Both the position numbers and the translations under genes were made by a program. Source: Bacteroidales bacterium (GTDB lineage Bacteria > Bacteroidota > Bacteroidia > Bacteroidales > F082). Taken from it: a DNA stretch of 56,210 nucleotides. The notes beneath the pieces are model-generated. The model saw nothing but the letters and a program-made list of their open reading frames with translations. It made no database searches and was not told the DNA's origin. The stretch spans positions 1 to 56,210 of the forward strand of contig JAGCPJ010000016.1 in the NCBI GenBank assembly GCA_017965765.1. The letters run 5' to 3'. How positions within the stretch are numbered: the stretch's first letter is position 1; each line of letters opens with the position of its first letter. This document shows, one piece after another, positions 8,643 to 17,117 of this stretch.

Positions 8643-10096
8643 CAGAATTGAAAATAGATAAACGTTTCAGGAGCGGCCCCAAAGGCCAACAAAAGGACGA
8701 TGAGGATCATGTACCCTATCCATCGCCAAACACTGGGCAGCCCAGCCCAGTTGATGGGACATTCCTCTGAGCGTCCCGTCCATTCGATGATGACGAACAA
8801 AAGCAACAAGAAGGGCATGGGGAAGAAATATGTGGCGCTGATCATCCAAGGAAGACTGAAAAGGCTCGAGTTACAGATCCCTATAAGATATCCAACGGCC
8901 TGGCCGATACTTTCCGCCCTGAAAAAGACCAGTCCTATCACAACCAAGGAAAAGGTCAGCAGCATTTGAAGCACTTCCATTCCCGAGGGAAGTCGCCGAC
9001 CCGCAGCCACCTGGTCCTTGAATCTATGGTTCTTCCCAGACAAGACCAAAGGCAGGAAGAGGACAGCATGGTACGCCCCCCAAGCGATGAAGGTCCAGTT
9101 GGCGCCATGCCAAAAACCGCTCAACAGAAAGATAATGAATATGTTACGAATAGTTTTCGGGGTACTCACCCAACTGCCGCCCAAAGGAATATAGACATAG
9201 TCGCGAAACCATGTTGACAAGGAGATATGCCACCTTCGCCAAAACTCAGCAATATCCCGACTGAAATACGGCATGTTGAAGTTACGCATCAGCTTCACGC
9301 CAAACAGTTTGGCCGTACCGATGGCGATGTCGGAATACCCTGAAAAGTCGCCGTAGAGCTGGAAAGTAAAAAAGACGGCGGCAAGGAGCAAGGTGCTCCC
9401 ACTTTGATCCGAATAAGTCGAAAACACCTGATCCACATAGACCGCACAGTTGTCGGCGATGACGACCTTCTTAAACAACCCCCATAGCATCAGTTTCAGT
9501 CCAGCCACCAGGGCTGCATAGTCCAGTTTTCGCTTATTCAGGAATTGCGGAAGCAAGGTCGTCGCCCTTTCAATGGGTCCGGCAACCAGTTGCGGGAAGA
9601 AAGAGATGTAGGCAAAATAGGCCAGAAGGTCTTCGGTGGGTTTCAATTGCTCACGATAGACATCAATGGAATAACTCATGGCCTGGAAAGTATAGAACGA
9701 GATGCCCACTGGGAGCACTGCATTCAACATGAAGTCCTCTGCTTCGAAATGGAACAACTGGGCGAACTCGACGACAAAAAAGTCATAGTACTTGAACAAG
9801 CACAACAACCCAAGATGAACGGCAACACTCAACCACATCAGCCAACGGGCACGATCCCTCCACACCTGCCTCCCGATGAGGAGGCCGCTGTACCAAGAGA
9901 AGTAGGAGGTGAAGGCTATCAAGAACAGAAAGCGCCAATCCCAAAAACCATAGAACACATAGCTTGCCACCACGAGAAAGGCATTCTGCAATCGCAGCTG
10001 GTGCTTTGACTTGCGGATAAGACGTTCAAATACAAGCCAATAGAGAAGAAAGACTATCGGCAAAAACAAGGCAAAATGTATAGAATTGAAAAGCAT
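8642..10096 (-). CDS. MBOAT family membrane O-acyltransferase (copy 2)
   Basis: 484 residues, paralog of 3267-4715; both end in ETFIYFQF. Family signatures FWRRWHISLSTWFRDYVYIP and the catalytic His in GFWHGANWTF are present, with multiple membrane segments. It starts at MLFNSIHFALFL, with a -7 box about 40 bp upstream. Two complete MBOAT/SGNH pairs around one loading operon suggest two acceptors or two transfer steps. Confidence 0.92.
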   Translation of the reverse strand: MLFNSIHFALFLPIVFLLYWLVFERLIRKSKHQLRLQNAFLVVASYVFYGFWDWRFLFLIAFTSYFSWYSGLLIGRQVWRDRARWLMWLSVAVHLGLLCLFKYYDFFVVEFAQLFHFEAEDFMLNAVLPVGISFYTFQAMSYSIDVYREQLKPTEDLLAYFAYISFFPQLVAGPIERATTLLPQFLNKRKLDYAALVAGLKLMLWGLFKKVVIADNCAVYVDQVFSTYSDQSGSTLLLAAVFFTFQLYGDFSGYSDIAIGTAKLFGVKLMRNFNMPYFSRDIAEFWRRWHISLSTWFRDYVYIPLGGSWVSTPKTIRNIFIIFLLSGFWHGANWTFIAWGAYHAVLFLPLVLSGKNHRFKDQVAAGRRLPSGMEVLQMLLTFSLVVIGLVFFRAESIGQAVGYLIGICNSSLFSLPWMISATYFFPMPFLLLLFVIIEWTGRSEECPINWAGLPSVWRWIGYMILIVLLLAFGAAPETFIYFQF

Positions 10097-10135
10097 AAGA
10101 GCATGCTTGTAGTTTTAATAGCTATAATTTTGCCA

Positions 10136-10143
10136 CAAAAGTA
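10136..10143 (-). promoter_or_regulatory. -7 box for MBOAT copy 2
   Basis: Minus strand TACTTTTG; no convincing -33 TTG at the usual distance. Confidence 0.45.
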
Positions 10144-10187
10144 AAACATTAATAATTAATAGAGTGTAGTTTTTTAAACTTTTTTAT

Positions 10188-10225
10188 CAAAAAAATAGAG
10201 GCACAATGTTGATTGCGCCTCTATT
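10188..10225 (-). terminator. Terminator of the gatE-gatD operon
   Basis: Stem AATAGAGGC/GCCTCTATT extended past one mismatch, then a run of seven T on the minus strand, 25 bp after the gatD stop. Confidence 0.8.
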
Positions 10226-10250
10226 ATTTTGGTAAGTTCTTTATTCTTAA

Positions 10251-11639
10251 TTACTTATGCACCTTGCGGATAAACTCCTCCAATTCAGGCACGCCGCCTT
10301 GATAGACGAGGTAGCCGTTGTAAGGCTCACGTGGGGTGATTTCGCTGTTGACGGGGGTAAGCATGATCTTCTTCACCTCTTCCCTGTCGTGCGTCTGACC
10401 CAAGGCCCAACCCAACTTGATATAGGCGGTCTCGGCGAGCATGTTACCTGCCGGGATGATGCCACGGTCCATGAGGTCGCGACCCGTGTCATAGACGAAC
10501 ATGTGGGCATAGCCCCAGATGGTCTGCACGCACATATACTGGTGTACGCCTTTCTCTGTGGCCCGTTGGATGGCGTCGAACATGCCGCGGTTGACGTGAC
10601 CCAATCCGGTACCGTCCCAGATGATACCCTTATAGCCGTTATCGACGAGAGCGTCGAGCACGTCGGGTTTCATGCCAGGATAGTAATATAGGATGGCCAC
10701 GCGGTCGTCGAAGGTGGGGATTATCTTCACGTCACGGTCGTTGCGACGGTGGTTGTACTCGTCCTTGATGGGCACCACGCCACGTTTGCGATCGACGGTA
10801 GCCACCGGCGTGTCACCGATGGTACGGAAGGTGGAGCGGTAGCTGGAGTGCATCTTACGGACGCGGGTGCCACGGTGCAGGAAGCCGTACTCGTCGGAGG
10901 TGGGACCGAACATGCAAACCATGACCTCTGCCACGTCACCGTGACCAGCGGCGGTCATGGCGTGCATCAGGTTCAAGGCCGCATCCGAGGAAGGACGGTC
11001 TGAGGAACGTTGTGAACCGACCAACACCACGGGGATCGGCAAGTTCTGGCACATGAAGGTCAGCGCGGCGGCGGTGTGGGCCAAAGTGTCGGTACCATGG
11101 CCGATCACGATGCCTTGAATGCCGTTCTGGATCTCCTCGCCAATCTTCTTGGCCAAGGCGATATATTCCTTGGGCGACATGTTCTCGGAGAACACGGCGA
11201 ACACCTTCTCGGTGTCGAGGTTGCAGATGTCAGCCAGCTCAGGCACGGCGCCGTAGAGCTCACCGGGGGAGAAGGCAGGGATGACGGCACCTGTGCGGTA
11301 GTCCAGACGCGAGGCGATGGTACCGCCTGTGCCGAGCAGCTTCACATGGGGAAGGCCTTCTGTGTAGGGGAACTCCTTCTCCGGGATATGGTAGTTGGCT
11401 TTCTTGTAGTCGGTCTCCACCATATTGGTGATGGTGCTGATATCCACGCCGATGTTGTATCCCGTGTTGACCTTCATCACGATATGTTGATCATCCTGGA
11501 AGGCGGCACGCGGAAGGATGGTGCCTTTGAAGAGACCGCCTGTGGTGTGGCATTCGGCCTGACTCCAAACGCGGCAGTTATATTTCTTGAGTACCTCCAG
11601 CGAGGCGCCCCAATATCCTTGGAAAAAATCTTCAGCCAT
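10251..11639 (-). CDS. gatD: Glu-tRNA(Gln) amidotransferase subunit D (asparaginase-like)
   Basis: 462 residues. The N-terminal ~100 residues form a small beta domain unlike plain asparaginases (KGTILPRAAF...HIVMKVNTGYNIG), followed by an L-asparaginase-type body with LLGTGGTIASR and GHGTDTLAHTA carrying the catalytic Thr residues. That two-part design identifies GatD, which releases ammonia from glutamine or asparagine for transamidation by GatE. It follows gatE by 7 bp. GatDE is the archaeal transamidosome, so finding it here is unusual; base composition and codon use look like the neighbours. Confidence 0.9.
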   Translation of the reverse strand: MAEDFFQGYWGASLEVLKKYNCRVWSQAECHTTGGLFKGTILPRAAFQDDQHIVMKVNTGYNIGVDISTITNMVETDYKKANYHIPEKEFPYTEGLPHVKLLGTGGTIASRLDYRTGAVIPAFSPGELYGAVPELADICNLDTEKVFAVFSENMSPKEYIALAKKIGEEIQNGIQGIVIGHGTDTLAHTAAALTFMCQNLPIPVVLVGSQRSSDRPSSDAALNLMHAMTAAGHGDVAEVMVCMFGPTSDEYGFLHRGTRVRKMHSSYRSTFRTIGDTPVATVDRKRGVVPIKDEYNHRRNDRDVKIIPTFDDRVAILYYYPGMKPDVLDALVDNGYKGIIWDGTGLGHVNRGMFDAIQRATEKGVHQYMCVQTIWGYAHMFVYDTGRDLMDRGIIPAGNMLAETAYIKLGWALGQTHDREEVKKIMLTPVNSEITPREPYNGYLVYQGGVPELEEFIRKVHK

Positions 11640-11646
11640 AATCTTT

Positions 11647-13593
11647 TTATTTGATAGTGTTAGCCAATTCTTTCAGATTGATGTTACCCACCGCTTCACG
11701 CATCTGACCCATGATCCAGTTACGCTTGTTCACAGCGGCATGGTATTTCTTGTTGGGGATGTAAGCGCTCATCAGCTTGTCGAGCTTCTTGTTTAGGGTG
11801 TCTTCCGAGGCTCTACGGAAGCCGATCTTGCGCAGCACTTCCTTCATGTCGAGGGAGGCGTCTTCCACCAAGGTCGGGGCCATGAACCAAGCCAAGCGGT
11901 AGTTCAGTTTCTCCTTCTTCAGGAAGGCGAAGAGTTTGTAAAGCGTCTCATAGCCGAAGGATGAGTTCGGGTTCTTGCAGAGGAGGTTCTTTAGCCTCAT
12001 GCCCACGAAGCAGCCCAGCAAACGACCATCCACGCCGAGTTTCTCCACGATATCGTTCATCGTCGGGAACCAGTTCTTGGCGAAGATGTAGGTAAAGCAA
12101 TCCTGCGGCACGTTCCATTCCTTGAGTTTATAGTAACGGTCGATGACCTCGGTGGGCAATGTCGCTTTCAGCGCTTCTATCTCCTTGGGGTTCAACGGAA
12201 TAGGAGCCGAGTCGGTATCGGGGTACATACGGTCGGCGCCTGGCAGCACGCGTTCAAAGATGGTGATGCCGTTGCAGATGGCCTTACGGGTTTCTTTCGG
12301 CACACCGTCGAACGCCATCAGGCAGCGTTCCTCGATGGTCTCGATGGCAGTAGGCATGTCGTTCTTGGGACCCCAGATCAGGATGAGGGCGTCCTTTTCG
12401 GTGGCATGGACTTTCTTGCCCAGCTTGTGCCAGGTGGAAGGTTCAAGCACCGGCTCCAGCATCTCGTCGTGGAGCATATTGGGACGTTCGAGGCAGGCGA
12501 TGACTTTCAGGCGGTCGGCGATTTCGTCGGCGAACATCTTGCCTGGTTGTGTGAAATGCGAAAGCACGCCACGGAAGCCAGGAAGACGGACGATCTTCAG
12601 CGCGCCATCGGCAGCTTTAGCGTCACAGATGGGAGCATAGTCGGTCTTGAAGCCCACATCGGCGACTTCGACTTTCCAGTTGTTTTTCTTTAAGGTCTTG
12701 CTCAGTTTCTCGGACAGTTTCACCAAGGACCATTGGCGGAAGCACTCGTTATGCGACAGCTCGGGGATCCATTTGGCATGTTGGACACCTTTGAGCTCAA
12801 CGCGGGTGCCGCCTTTGCAGCTCACGTTGACGTCTTGACGGCCAGCGCCCATGCCGGTGCGGACCAGTCCAGTGGAGCGGCCGAGGAAACGGATGTATTC
12901 GCAAGTCTCCCGCAGTTCGTCAGGGTTCTTACAATCCGGATAGGTCACCGTCTCGATCAACGGCACGCCCAGACGGTCGGTTTGATAGATACGGCGGTGT
13001 CCGATGTCGCTGATTTCGCGGCAGGCGTCCTCTTCGACACTCAATTGGATGAGGCGGATGTCTTTCTTGGGCATCTTCAGCAGGCCTTCCACGCCGATGA
13101 TGGCGGTACGTTGGAAGCCCGTCGGGATGGAGCCGTCGAGGTATTGTTTACGGGTGATATGCACCTCGCCCACGATGTTGAGGTTGGAACGCAGGGCGAT
13201 GACGATGGCATTGTGCAGTGCCTCCTTGTTGATGGGGAACGGCGGCGTATCGTCGATGTCGTAGGTGCAAGCCGTATGGTTGTTGATGCGATAGACGATC
13301 TCCTTCTTGGTCTTGAACTCCATGAGGGCGGTGCCGTCGTATTCGCCCAGCTCGGAGAGCGTGGGGCGCATGTGACGGATCAGCTCGGCGTCGTAGTCAT
13401 CGAATTTGTTGAATCGTCCGGCGGGACAGCGGCAGAACAGCTTTTCTTTCGTCTTGATCTGCTGGTGCACTTCCAGTCCCGACATGAAGCCTATACGGTT
13501 ATAGTCCTTCTGTGTGGCTTTCTTGCGTTCTACGTAACCGGCCTGTTTCTTGGTCTGCTCGTAGTTGGCGCGTGGATCAAAAGTAGTGCTCAT
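11647..13593 (-). CDS. gatE: Glu-tRNA(Gln) amidotransferase subunit E
   Basis: 648 residues, close to archaeal GatE (about 620-630). GatB/E signatures: GLEVHQQIKTKEKLFCRCP, a long GatB-like core with LDGSIPTGFQRT, VEEDACR, DRLGVPLIET, a central inserted AspRS-like domain (about residues 300-430), and a helical YqeY-like tail with repeated Lys-rich helices. It converts Glu-tRNA(Gln) to Gln-tRNA(Gln). First gene of a two-gene operon ending at the terminator 10188-10225. No clear TAnnTTTG box was seen upstream. Confidence 0.92.
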   Translation of the reverse strand: MSTTFDPRANYEQTKKQAGYVERKKATQKDYNRIGFMSGLEVHQQIKTKEKLFCRCPAGRFNKFDDYDAELIRHMRPTLSELGEYDGTALMEFKTKKEIVYRINNHTACTYDIDDTPPFPINKEALHNAIVIALRSNLNIVGEVHITRKQYLDGSIPTGFQRTAIIGVEGLLKMPKKDIRLIQLSVEEDACREISDIGHRRIYQTDRLGVPLIETVTYPDCKNPDELRETCEYIRFLGRSTGLVRTGMGAGRQDVNVSCKGGTRVELKGVQHAKWIPELSHNECFRQWSLVKLSEKLSKTLKKNNWKVEVADVGFKTDYAPICDAKAADGALKIVRLPGFRGVLSHFTQPGKMFADEIADRLKVIACLERPNMLHDEMLEPVLEPSTWHKLGKKVHATEKDALILIWGPKNDMPTAIETIEERCLMAFDGVPKETRKAICNGITIFERVLPGADRMYPDTDSAPIPLNPKEIEALKATLPTEVIDRYYKLKEWNVPQDCFTYIFAKNWFPTMNDIVEKLGVDGRLLGCFVGMRLKNLLCKNPNSSFGYETLYKLFAFLKKEKLNYRLAWFMAPTLVEDASLDMKEVLRKIGFRRASEDTLNKKLDKLMSAYIPNKKYHAAVNKRNWIMGQMREAVGNINLKELANTIK

Positions 13594-13609
13594 ATTTATT
13601 ATTGATTGA

Positions 13610-13640
13610 TTTTCCGTTTTCCGTTTTCAATTTTCCGTTT
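13610..13640. repeat. TTTTCCG-unit repeat
   Basis: Tandem copies of TTTTCCG in the gatE/methyltransferase intergenic region. Same unit as the repeats at 14861, 15944, 17041 and 21434. Confidence 0.8.
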
Positions 13641-13672
13641 AAAACAATCGGCTAAAATAAGAAATTATCGGA

Positions 13673-13700
13673 TTGGTTATGCTCAAAAACCGTATTTTTG
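13673..13700 (+). promoter_or_regulatory. Promoter for the THUMP methyltransferase
   Basis: TTG then 17 bp then TATTTTTG. The box ends 16 bp before a GTG at 13717, which decides the start codon of the next gene. Confidence 0.65.
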
Positions 13701-13716
13701 CCAAAAAATTCATCCC

Positions 13717-14895
13717 GTGGAAGACAACTATCAATTGATTACCAAGACGGTGGCTGGGCTGGAGGAGGTGCTGGCTGCTGAAATCAGGAACTTGGGTGCC
13801 AAGAATGTCAAAGTGATGCACCGCGCCGTCATCTGCGAAGGCAACAAAGAGATGATGTACCGGCTGAACTACAATGTGCGGACTGGGTTGAAGGTGCTGA
13901 AGCCCTTCAAGACCTTCTTCGCCAAGAACCCCGACGAGCTCTACAAGAAAGTGCAGGAAATCAACTGGTGGGAACTGCTCCGCACCGACCAGACCTTTTG
14001 CATCGATGCGGTGACCAGCGGACATTACTTTACGCATTCACAGTATGCCGCCCTCAAGACGAAGGACGCCATCGTGGATCAGTTCCGCGACGAGGTGGGG
14101 CCACGGCCTAGCATCAACACGTTGAACCCCGACCTCCGCATCAACCTGCACATCCGGGAGGACAAGGTGCAGCTTCTGTTTGACAGCTCCAACGAGAGTC
14201 TGCACCACCGCGGGTATCGCAAACAAGTCGATAAGGCCCCGATGAACGAGGTGTTGGCCGCAGGCTTGATCCAGCTCTCCGGCTGGAAGGCCGACTGCAA
14301 CTTCCTTGACTGCATGTGCGGTTCGGGCACCCTGCCCATCGAGGCGGCCATGTACGCCATGAAGATCCCGGCAGGCTACTACCGCAAGCAGTGGGGCTTC
14401 ATGAAATGGGACGACTGGGACCCGGAGCTGTGGCAACGGATCAAAGACGAAGCCGACAGCCAGATCTGTGATTTCGACCATGAGATCTGGGCTTCCGACC
14501 GTTCGCCCAAGGCGGTAGCCATCGCCGATAGCAACATCAACTACGCGCATTTGCAGCACGACATCCACTTGATGAAGAAAAACATGGAAGACCTCACCCC
14601 ACCCGAAGACGGCGGCATCGTGATCATCAACCCGCCCTACGGCGACCGTTTGGAAGAAGACGACATCGACCAGGTGTATGAGAACATCGGCAACACGCTG
14701 AAACACAATTTCCAAGGCTATCAATGCTGGCTCATCACCGATGATGCCGTAGCGCTAAAACACGTCGGCCTAAAACCTTCAGCCAAGATTCCCGTATGGA
14801 ACGGCCCACTGGAATGCCGATTTGTGCGGTTCGATATCTTTGGAGGAAGCCTTAGGGAGTGGAAAACGGAAAACGGAAAACGGAAAGCGGATTAG
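13717..14895 (+). CDS. rlmL: THUMP-domain class I SAM-dependent rRNA guanine-N2 methyltransferase
   Basis: 392 residues from GTG 13717. The ORF could start at ATG 13606, but that region is promoter and repeat DNA, while homologs begin just before the ITKTVAGLEEVLA segment. The N-terminal THUMP domain (about 1-160) is followed by a methyltransferase domain with a SAM-binding loop DCMCGSGTLPIEAA and catalytic NPPYGDR. This matches the RlmL N-terminal half / RlmK-less form in Bacteroidota, which methylates a 23S rRNA guanine; the exact target is inferred. The last dozen residues (WKTENGKRKAD) are encoded by a repeat, and the stop overlaps the convergent lipoprotein gene by 4 bp. Confidence 0.88.
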   Translation: MEDNYQLITKTVAGLEEVLAAEIRNLGAKNVKVMHRAVICEGNKEMMYRLNYNVRTGLKVLKPFKTFFAKNPDELYKKVQEINWWELLRTDQTFCIDAVTSGHYFTHSQYAALKTKDAIVDQFRDEVGPRPSINTLNPDLRINLHIREDKVQLLFDSSNESLHHRGYRKQVDKAPMNEVLAAGLIQLSGWKADCNFLDCMCGSGTLPIEAAMYAMKIPAGYYRKQWGFMKWDDWDPELWQRIKDEADSQICDFDHEIWASDRSPKAVAIADSNINYAHLQHDIHLMKKNMEDLTPPEDGGIVIINPPYGDRLEEDDIDQVYENIGNTLKHNFQGYQCWLITDDAVALKHVGLKPSAKIPVWNGPLECRFVRFDIFGGSLREWKTENGKRKAD

Positions 14896-14934
14896 TCTTC
14901 CGTTTTCCGTTTTCCGTTTTCCGTTTTCTGTTCC
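14861..14934. repeat. Palindromic GGAAAAC/GTTTTCC repeat forming two protein C-termini
   Basis: Left arm 14861-14890 is tandem GGAAAAC-type units and right arm 14898-14934 is nearly their reverse complement. It encodes the C-terminal tail of the methyltransferase on the plus strand and of the lipoprotein on the minus strand; both stops lie at its centre. Confidence 0.9.
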
Positions 14935-16019
14935 AGGAATCCCCATGGTTCACAGAAGAGGTCGTATTGGGTCCTGTAGCTCATTTCCACGGTTTTGCTT
15001 ACCTCATAACGCGAGGAAAACAGTCCCCATCCGCCATTCACGTTGCTATATTCCGGAGCCAGCGTAATCGCAGGTTGTGCAGAAAGATAGTAATGGGCAA
15101 AGTCCGCACCAGCGGCCGAGATGGAAATGACGAAATCCCCGATCGCGCGGACCACATTAAAGTGATTGGTATTCCATACCGTGTCGTTCCCGATGGCATA
15201 CCGCATATTGGTGAACAGGCTGTTCATGTCATAATAGAGCCTGTAAACATTCTCTGTGCCAGCTACCTTTTCATATTCCGTAAGACGTTTGATTCCATAG
15301 GACCAAGAGACTTCCTTGGGCATCATGGGGCCATCGTCATGACGCTCCAGGTAATGGAAGTGCATCACAATCTCATACAGTGAGGCCTCCTCTGAAGACG
15401 AAAAGAGTATATTGGCATTGTTGGTGGTCGGCTCGGATTGAAAAGTCACTTTAGAAGAGACCACTGAGATCTCACCGCCTACGACACTGGTTTCAGCAGT
15501 CACCGTATCGCCATTGGGTATGATGACGTTGAGGCGGTAGCGATAGCTAAGGCCATCATGGGCGGTATTGAACTGTTCGGTGGTATAATACAACAACTGA
15601 TGAGGGGAATAAAACGGTCCAGCTTCCTTATTGTGGATGGTTATGGTGTCCAGGACGATACGGCGACCTGTAGGTTGGAAGGGGCCGTCATGTCTTCGTT
15701 TCAGTTCCTCAATGTAGGCATTCAGTTTCCCAGGATAGTTGCTCGAGTCATATATAAGTGCCACTTCATAGGGGTCGATGGGGTCTTCGTTAGTGCTACT
15801 GAAGGCCCTGGTGATCTTGATGAAGTTAGTGTCGGCGTTAACGTCGAGCATCCCATAGACGACAGGGATTTCCTTATAATCCGCAAAAAGGTTGATTTGT
15901 GGTTTGGAACAGGAACAAACCAGCAACGACAGCAAGAGAACGTAGAACGGAAAACGGAGAACGGAGAACTGATTTGTTCTCCATTTTCCGTTTTCCGTTC
16001 TTCGTTTTCCGTTTTTCAT
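14892..16019 (-). CDS. Outer-surface lipoprotein, tandem paralog B (possibly DUF4249-like)
   Basis: 375 residues. Lipobox LLVCSC gives a lipoprotein with mature N-terminus near residue 37. The body reads as a beta-rich secreted protein with EIPVVYGMLDVNADTNFIKI near the start and YSNVNGGWGLFSSRY near the end, a layout resembling DUF4249 proteins; that assignment is uncertain. Its start codon, basic n-region and part of the hydrophobic stretch come from the palindromic repeat at 15944-16017, and its C-terminal tail KTENGKRKTED from the repeat at 14861. It lies 6 bp after its paralog at 16026-17117. Confidence 0.8.
   Translation of the reverse strand: MKNGKRRTENGKWRTNQFSVLRFPFYVLLLSLLVCSCSKPQINLFADYKEIPVVYGMLDVNADTNFIKITRAFSSTNEDPIDPYEVALIYDSSNYPGKLNAYIEELKRRHDGPFQPTGRRIVLDTITIHNKEAGPFYSPHQLLYYTTEQFNTAHDGLSYRYRLNVIIPNGDTVTAETSVVGGEISVVSSKVTFQSEPTTNNANILFSSSEEASLYEIVMHFHYLERHDDGPMMPKEVSWSYGIKRLTEYEKVAGTENVYRLYYDMNSLFTNMRYAIGNDTVWNTNHFNVVRAIGDFVISISAAGADFAHYYLSAQPAITLAPEYSNVNGGWGLFSSRYEVSKTVEMSYRTQYDLFCEPWGFLEQKTENGKRKTED
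15944..16017. repeat. Palindromic repeat at the 5' end of lipoprotein B
   Basis: Left arm 15944-15970 (AGAACGGAAAACGGAG type) and right arm 15977-16017, its reverse complement, around GATTTG. Read on the minus strand, one arm encodes basic residues (KRRTENGKWRT) and the other hydrophobic ones (FSVLRFPF). Confidence 0.9.
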
Positions 16020-16025
16020 TATTTC

Positions 16026-17117
16026 TTATTGTTCCCTAAATCCCCAAGGCATTTGGAATAAATCGACTTTTGCGCGGGGTGTAATACCAGAGGTGTTTCT
16101 CACGACCGTACGTGATGAAAGAATGCCATATCCGCCGTTGATATTGCTGTATTCCAACGAGGCGCCAATGTCCTGCTGCAGCAACTCAGAAAGCTGATAA
16201 TAATTGTAAAACTCTTCCCCTGCGGCTGAGATGGCAACATCAACACCATCGTAATAGCGGACCACGTTGGGATGGTTCATATCCCAAACCGTATCATTTC
16301 CAATCGCCAATTCCAAGGCCTTAAACAAGTCTCGAGCCGGATAATACAATCTATAGAAATCCGATCCTGGTATGCTTTCATAAACCAAGAGGTGTCTTAA
16401 GCCATACGACCAAGACACTTCTTTTTTCACCAAAGGCTGGCCGGTATGTCCTTCCCTATAGTTGAAGTGTATGACTATTTCATAAAGTACCGCTTCTTCT
16501 GTGGAAGAGAAATCCAGCGTGTTGATTTCATCACTGTCAAGAGGTTTGAAATTCATCAACGGCGTATTGGTTACATAGTCCGGCGTGGGTGTATTAATAG
16601 TGATATCTCCTTTTACGATACCCGTCTCAGAGGTGGCTGTGTCAGCGTCAGGAGTGATCACATACAGTTTGTAACGATATTTATCGTTGCCGTTGCTGGT
16701 ATTAAAACGTTCAGTGGTGTAATAGAGCTTGATGCGTTTGGTCAATGTGTCGAGAACAAGCTTACGGCCAGTAGGATGGAAAGCTTCTCCTTGACTACTA
16801 ATCAACTCTTCAAAATAGGCATTGAGTTTGCCGGGGAAATTACAAGAGTCGTATAAAATGGTCGTTCCATTGATATCGTCCGAGTTTTCTTTCTCAACAT
16901 AAAACGCCCTATTGATCCTCACGAAATTAGTGTCGTCATTGACATCAATCAGCCCATAGACGATTGGTATCTCTTTATAGTCGGCATAGATATTGATTTC
17001 CGGCTTGCAAGAGGAAAGCAGCAGGCAAAGCAAGAGAACAGAGAACGGAAAACGGAGAACGGAGAACTGATTTGTTCTCCATTTTCCGTTTTCCGTTCTT
17101 CGTTTTCCGTTTTCCAT
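16026..17117 (-). CDS. Outer-surface lipoprotein, tandem paralog A (possibly DUF4249-like)
   Basis: 363 residues with lipobox LLLSSC. Strongly similar to the next gene (EIPIVYGLIDVNDDTNFVRI, YSNINGGYGILSSRT), so the pair arose by tandem duplication. The ATG overlaps the pth stop by one base (TAATG), placing it in an operon with rplY and pth. Start and n-region come from the palindromic repeat at 17041-17114, almost identical to the one in front of paralog B. Surface localisation is inferred from the lipobox; function unknown. Confidence 0.82.
   Translation of the reverse strand: MENGKRRTENGKWRTNQFSVLRFPFSVLLLCLLLSSCKPEINIYADYKEIPIVYGLIDVNDDTNFVRINRAFYVEKENSDDINGTTILYDSCNFPGKLNAYFEELISSQGEAFHPTGRKLVLDTLTKRIKLYYTTERFNTSNGNDKYRYKLYVITPDADTATSETGIVKGDITINTPTPDYVTNTPLMNFKPLDSDEINTLDFSSTEEAVLYEIVIHFNYREGHTGQPLVKKEVSWSYGLRHLLVYESIPGSDFYRLYYPARDLFKALELAIGNDTVWDMNHPNVVRYYDGVDVAISAAGEEFYNYYQLSELLQQDIGASLEYSNINGGYGILSSRTVVRNTSGITPRAKVDLFQMPWGFREQ
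17041..17114. repeat. Palindromic repeat at the 5' end of lipoprotein A
   Basis: Near-identical to 15944-16017 over about 74 bp, so it was duplicated with the gene. It encodes the signal peptide n-region and the beginning of the h-region of lipoprotein A. Confidence 0.9.

Noticed and set aside
13606-13716. Upstream ATG start for the THUMP methyltransferase
   Set aside because: Runs through repeat and promoter DNA; the -7 box at 13693-13700 places transcription start after it.
15944-17114. CRISPR-like array from repeated GGAAAAC units
   Set aside because: Units are short, contiguous and without regular unique spacers; no cas genes nearby.
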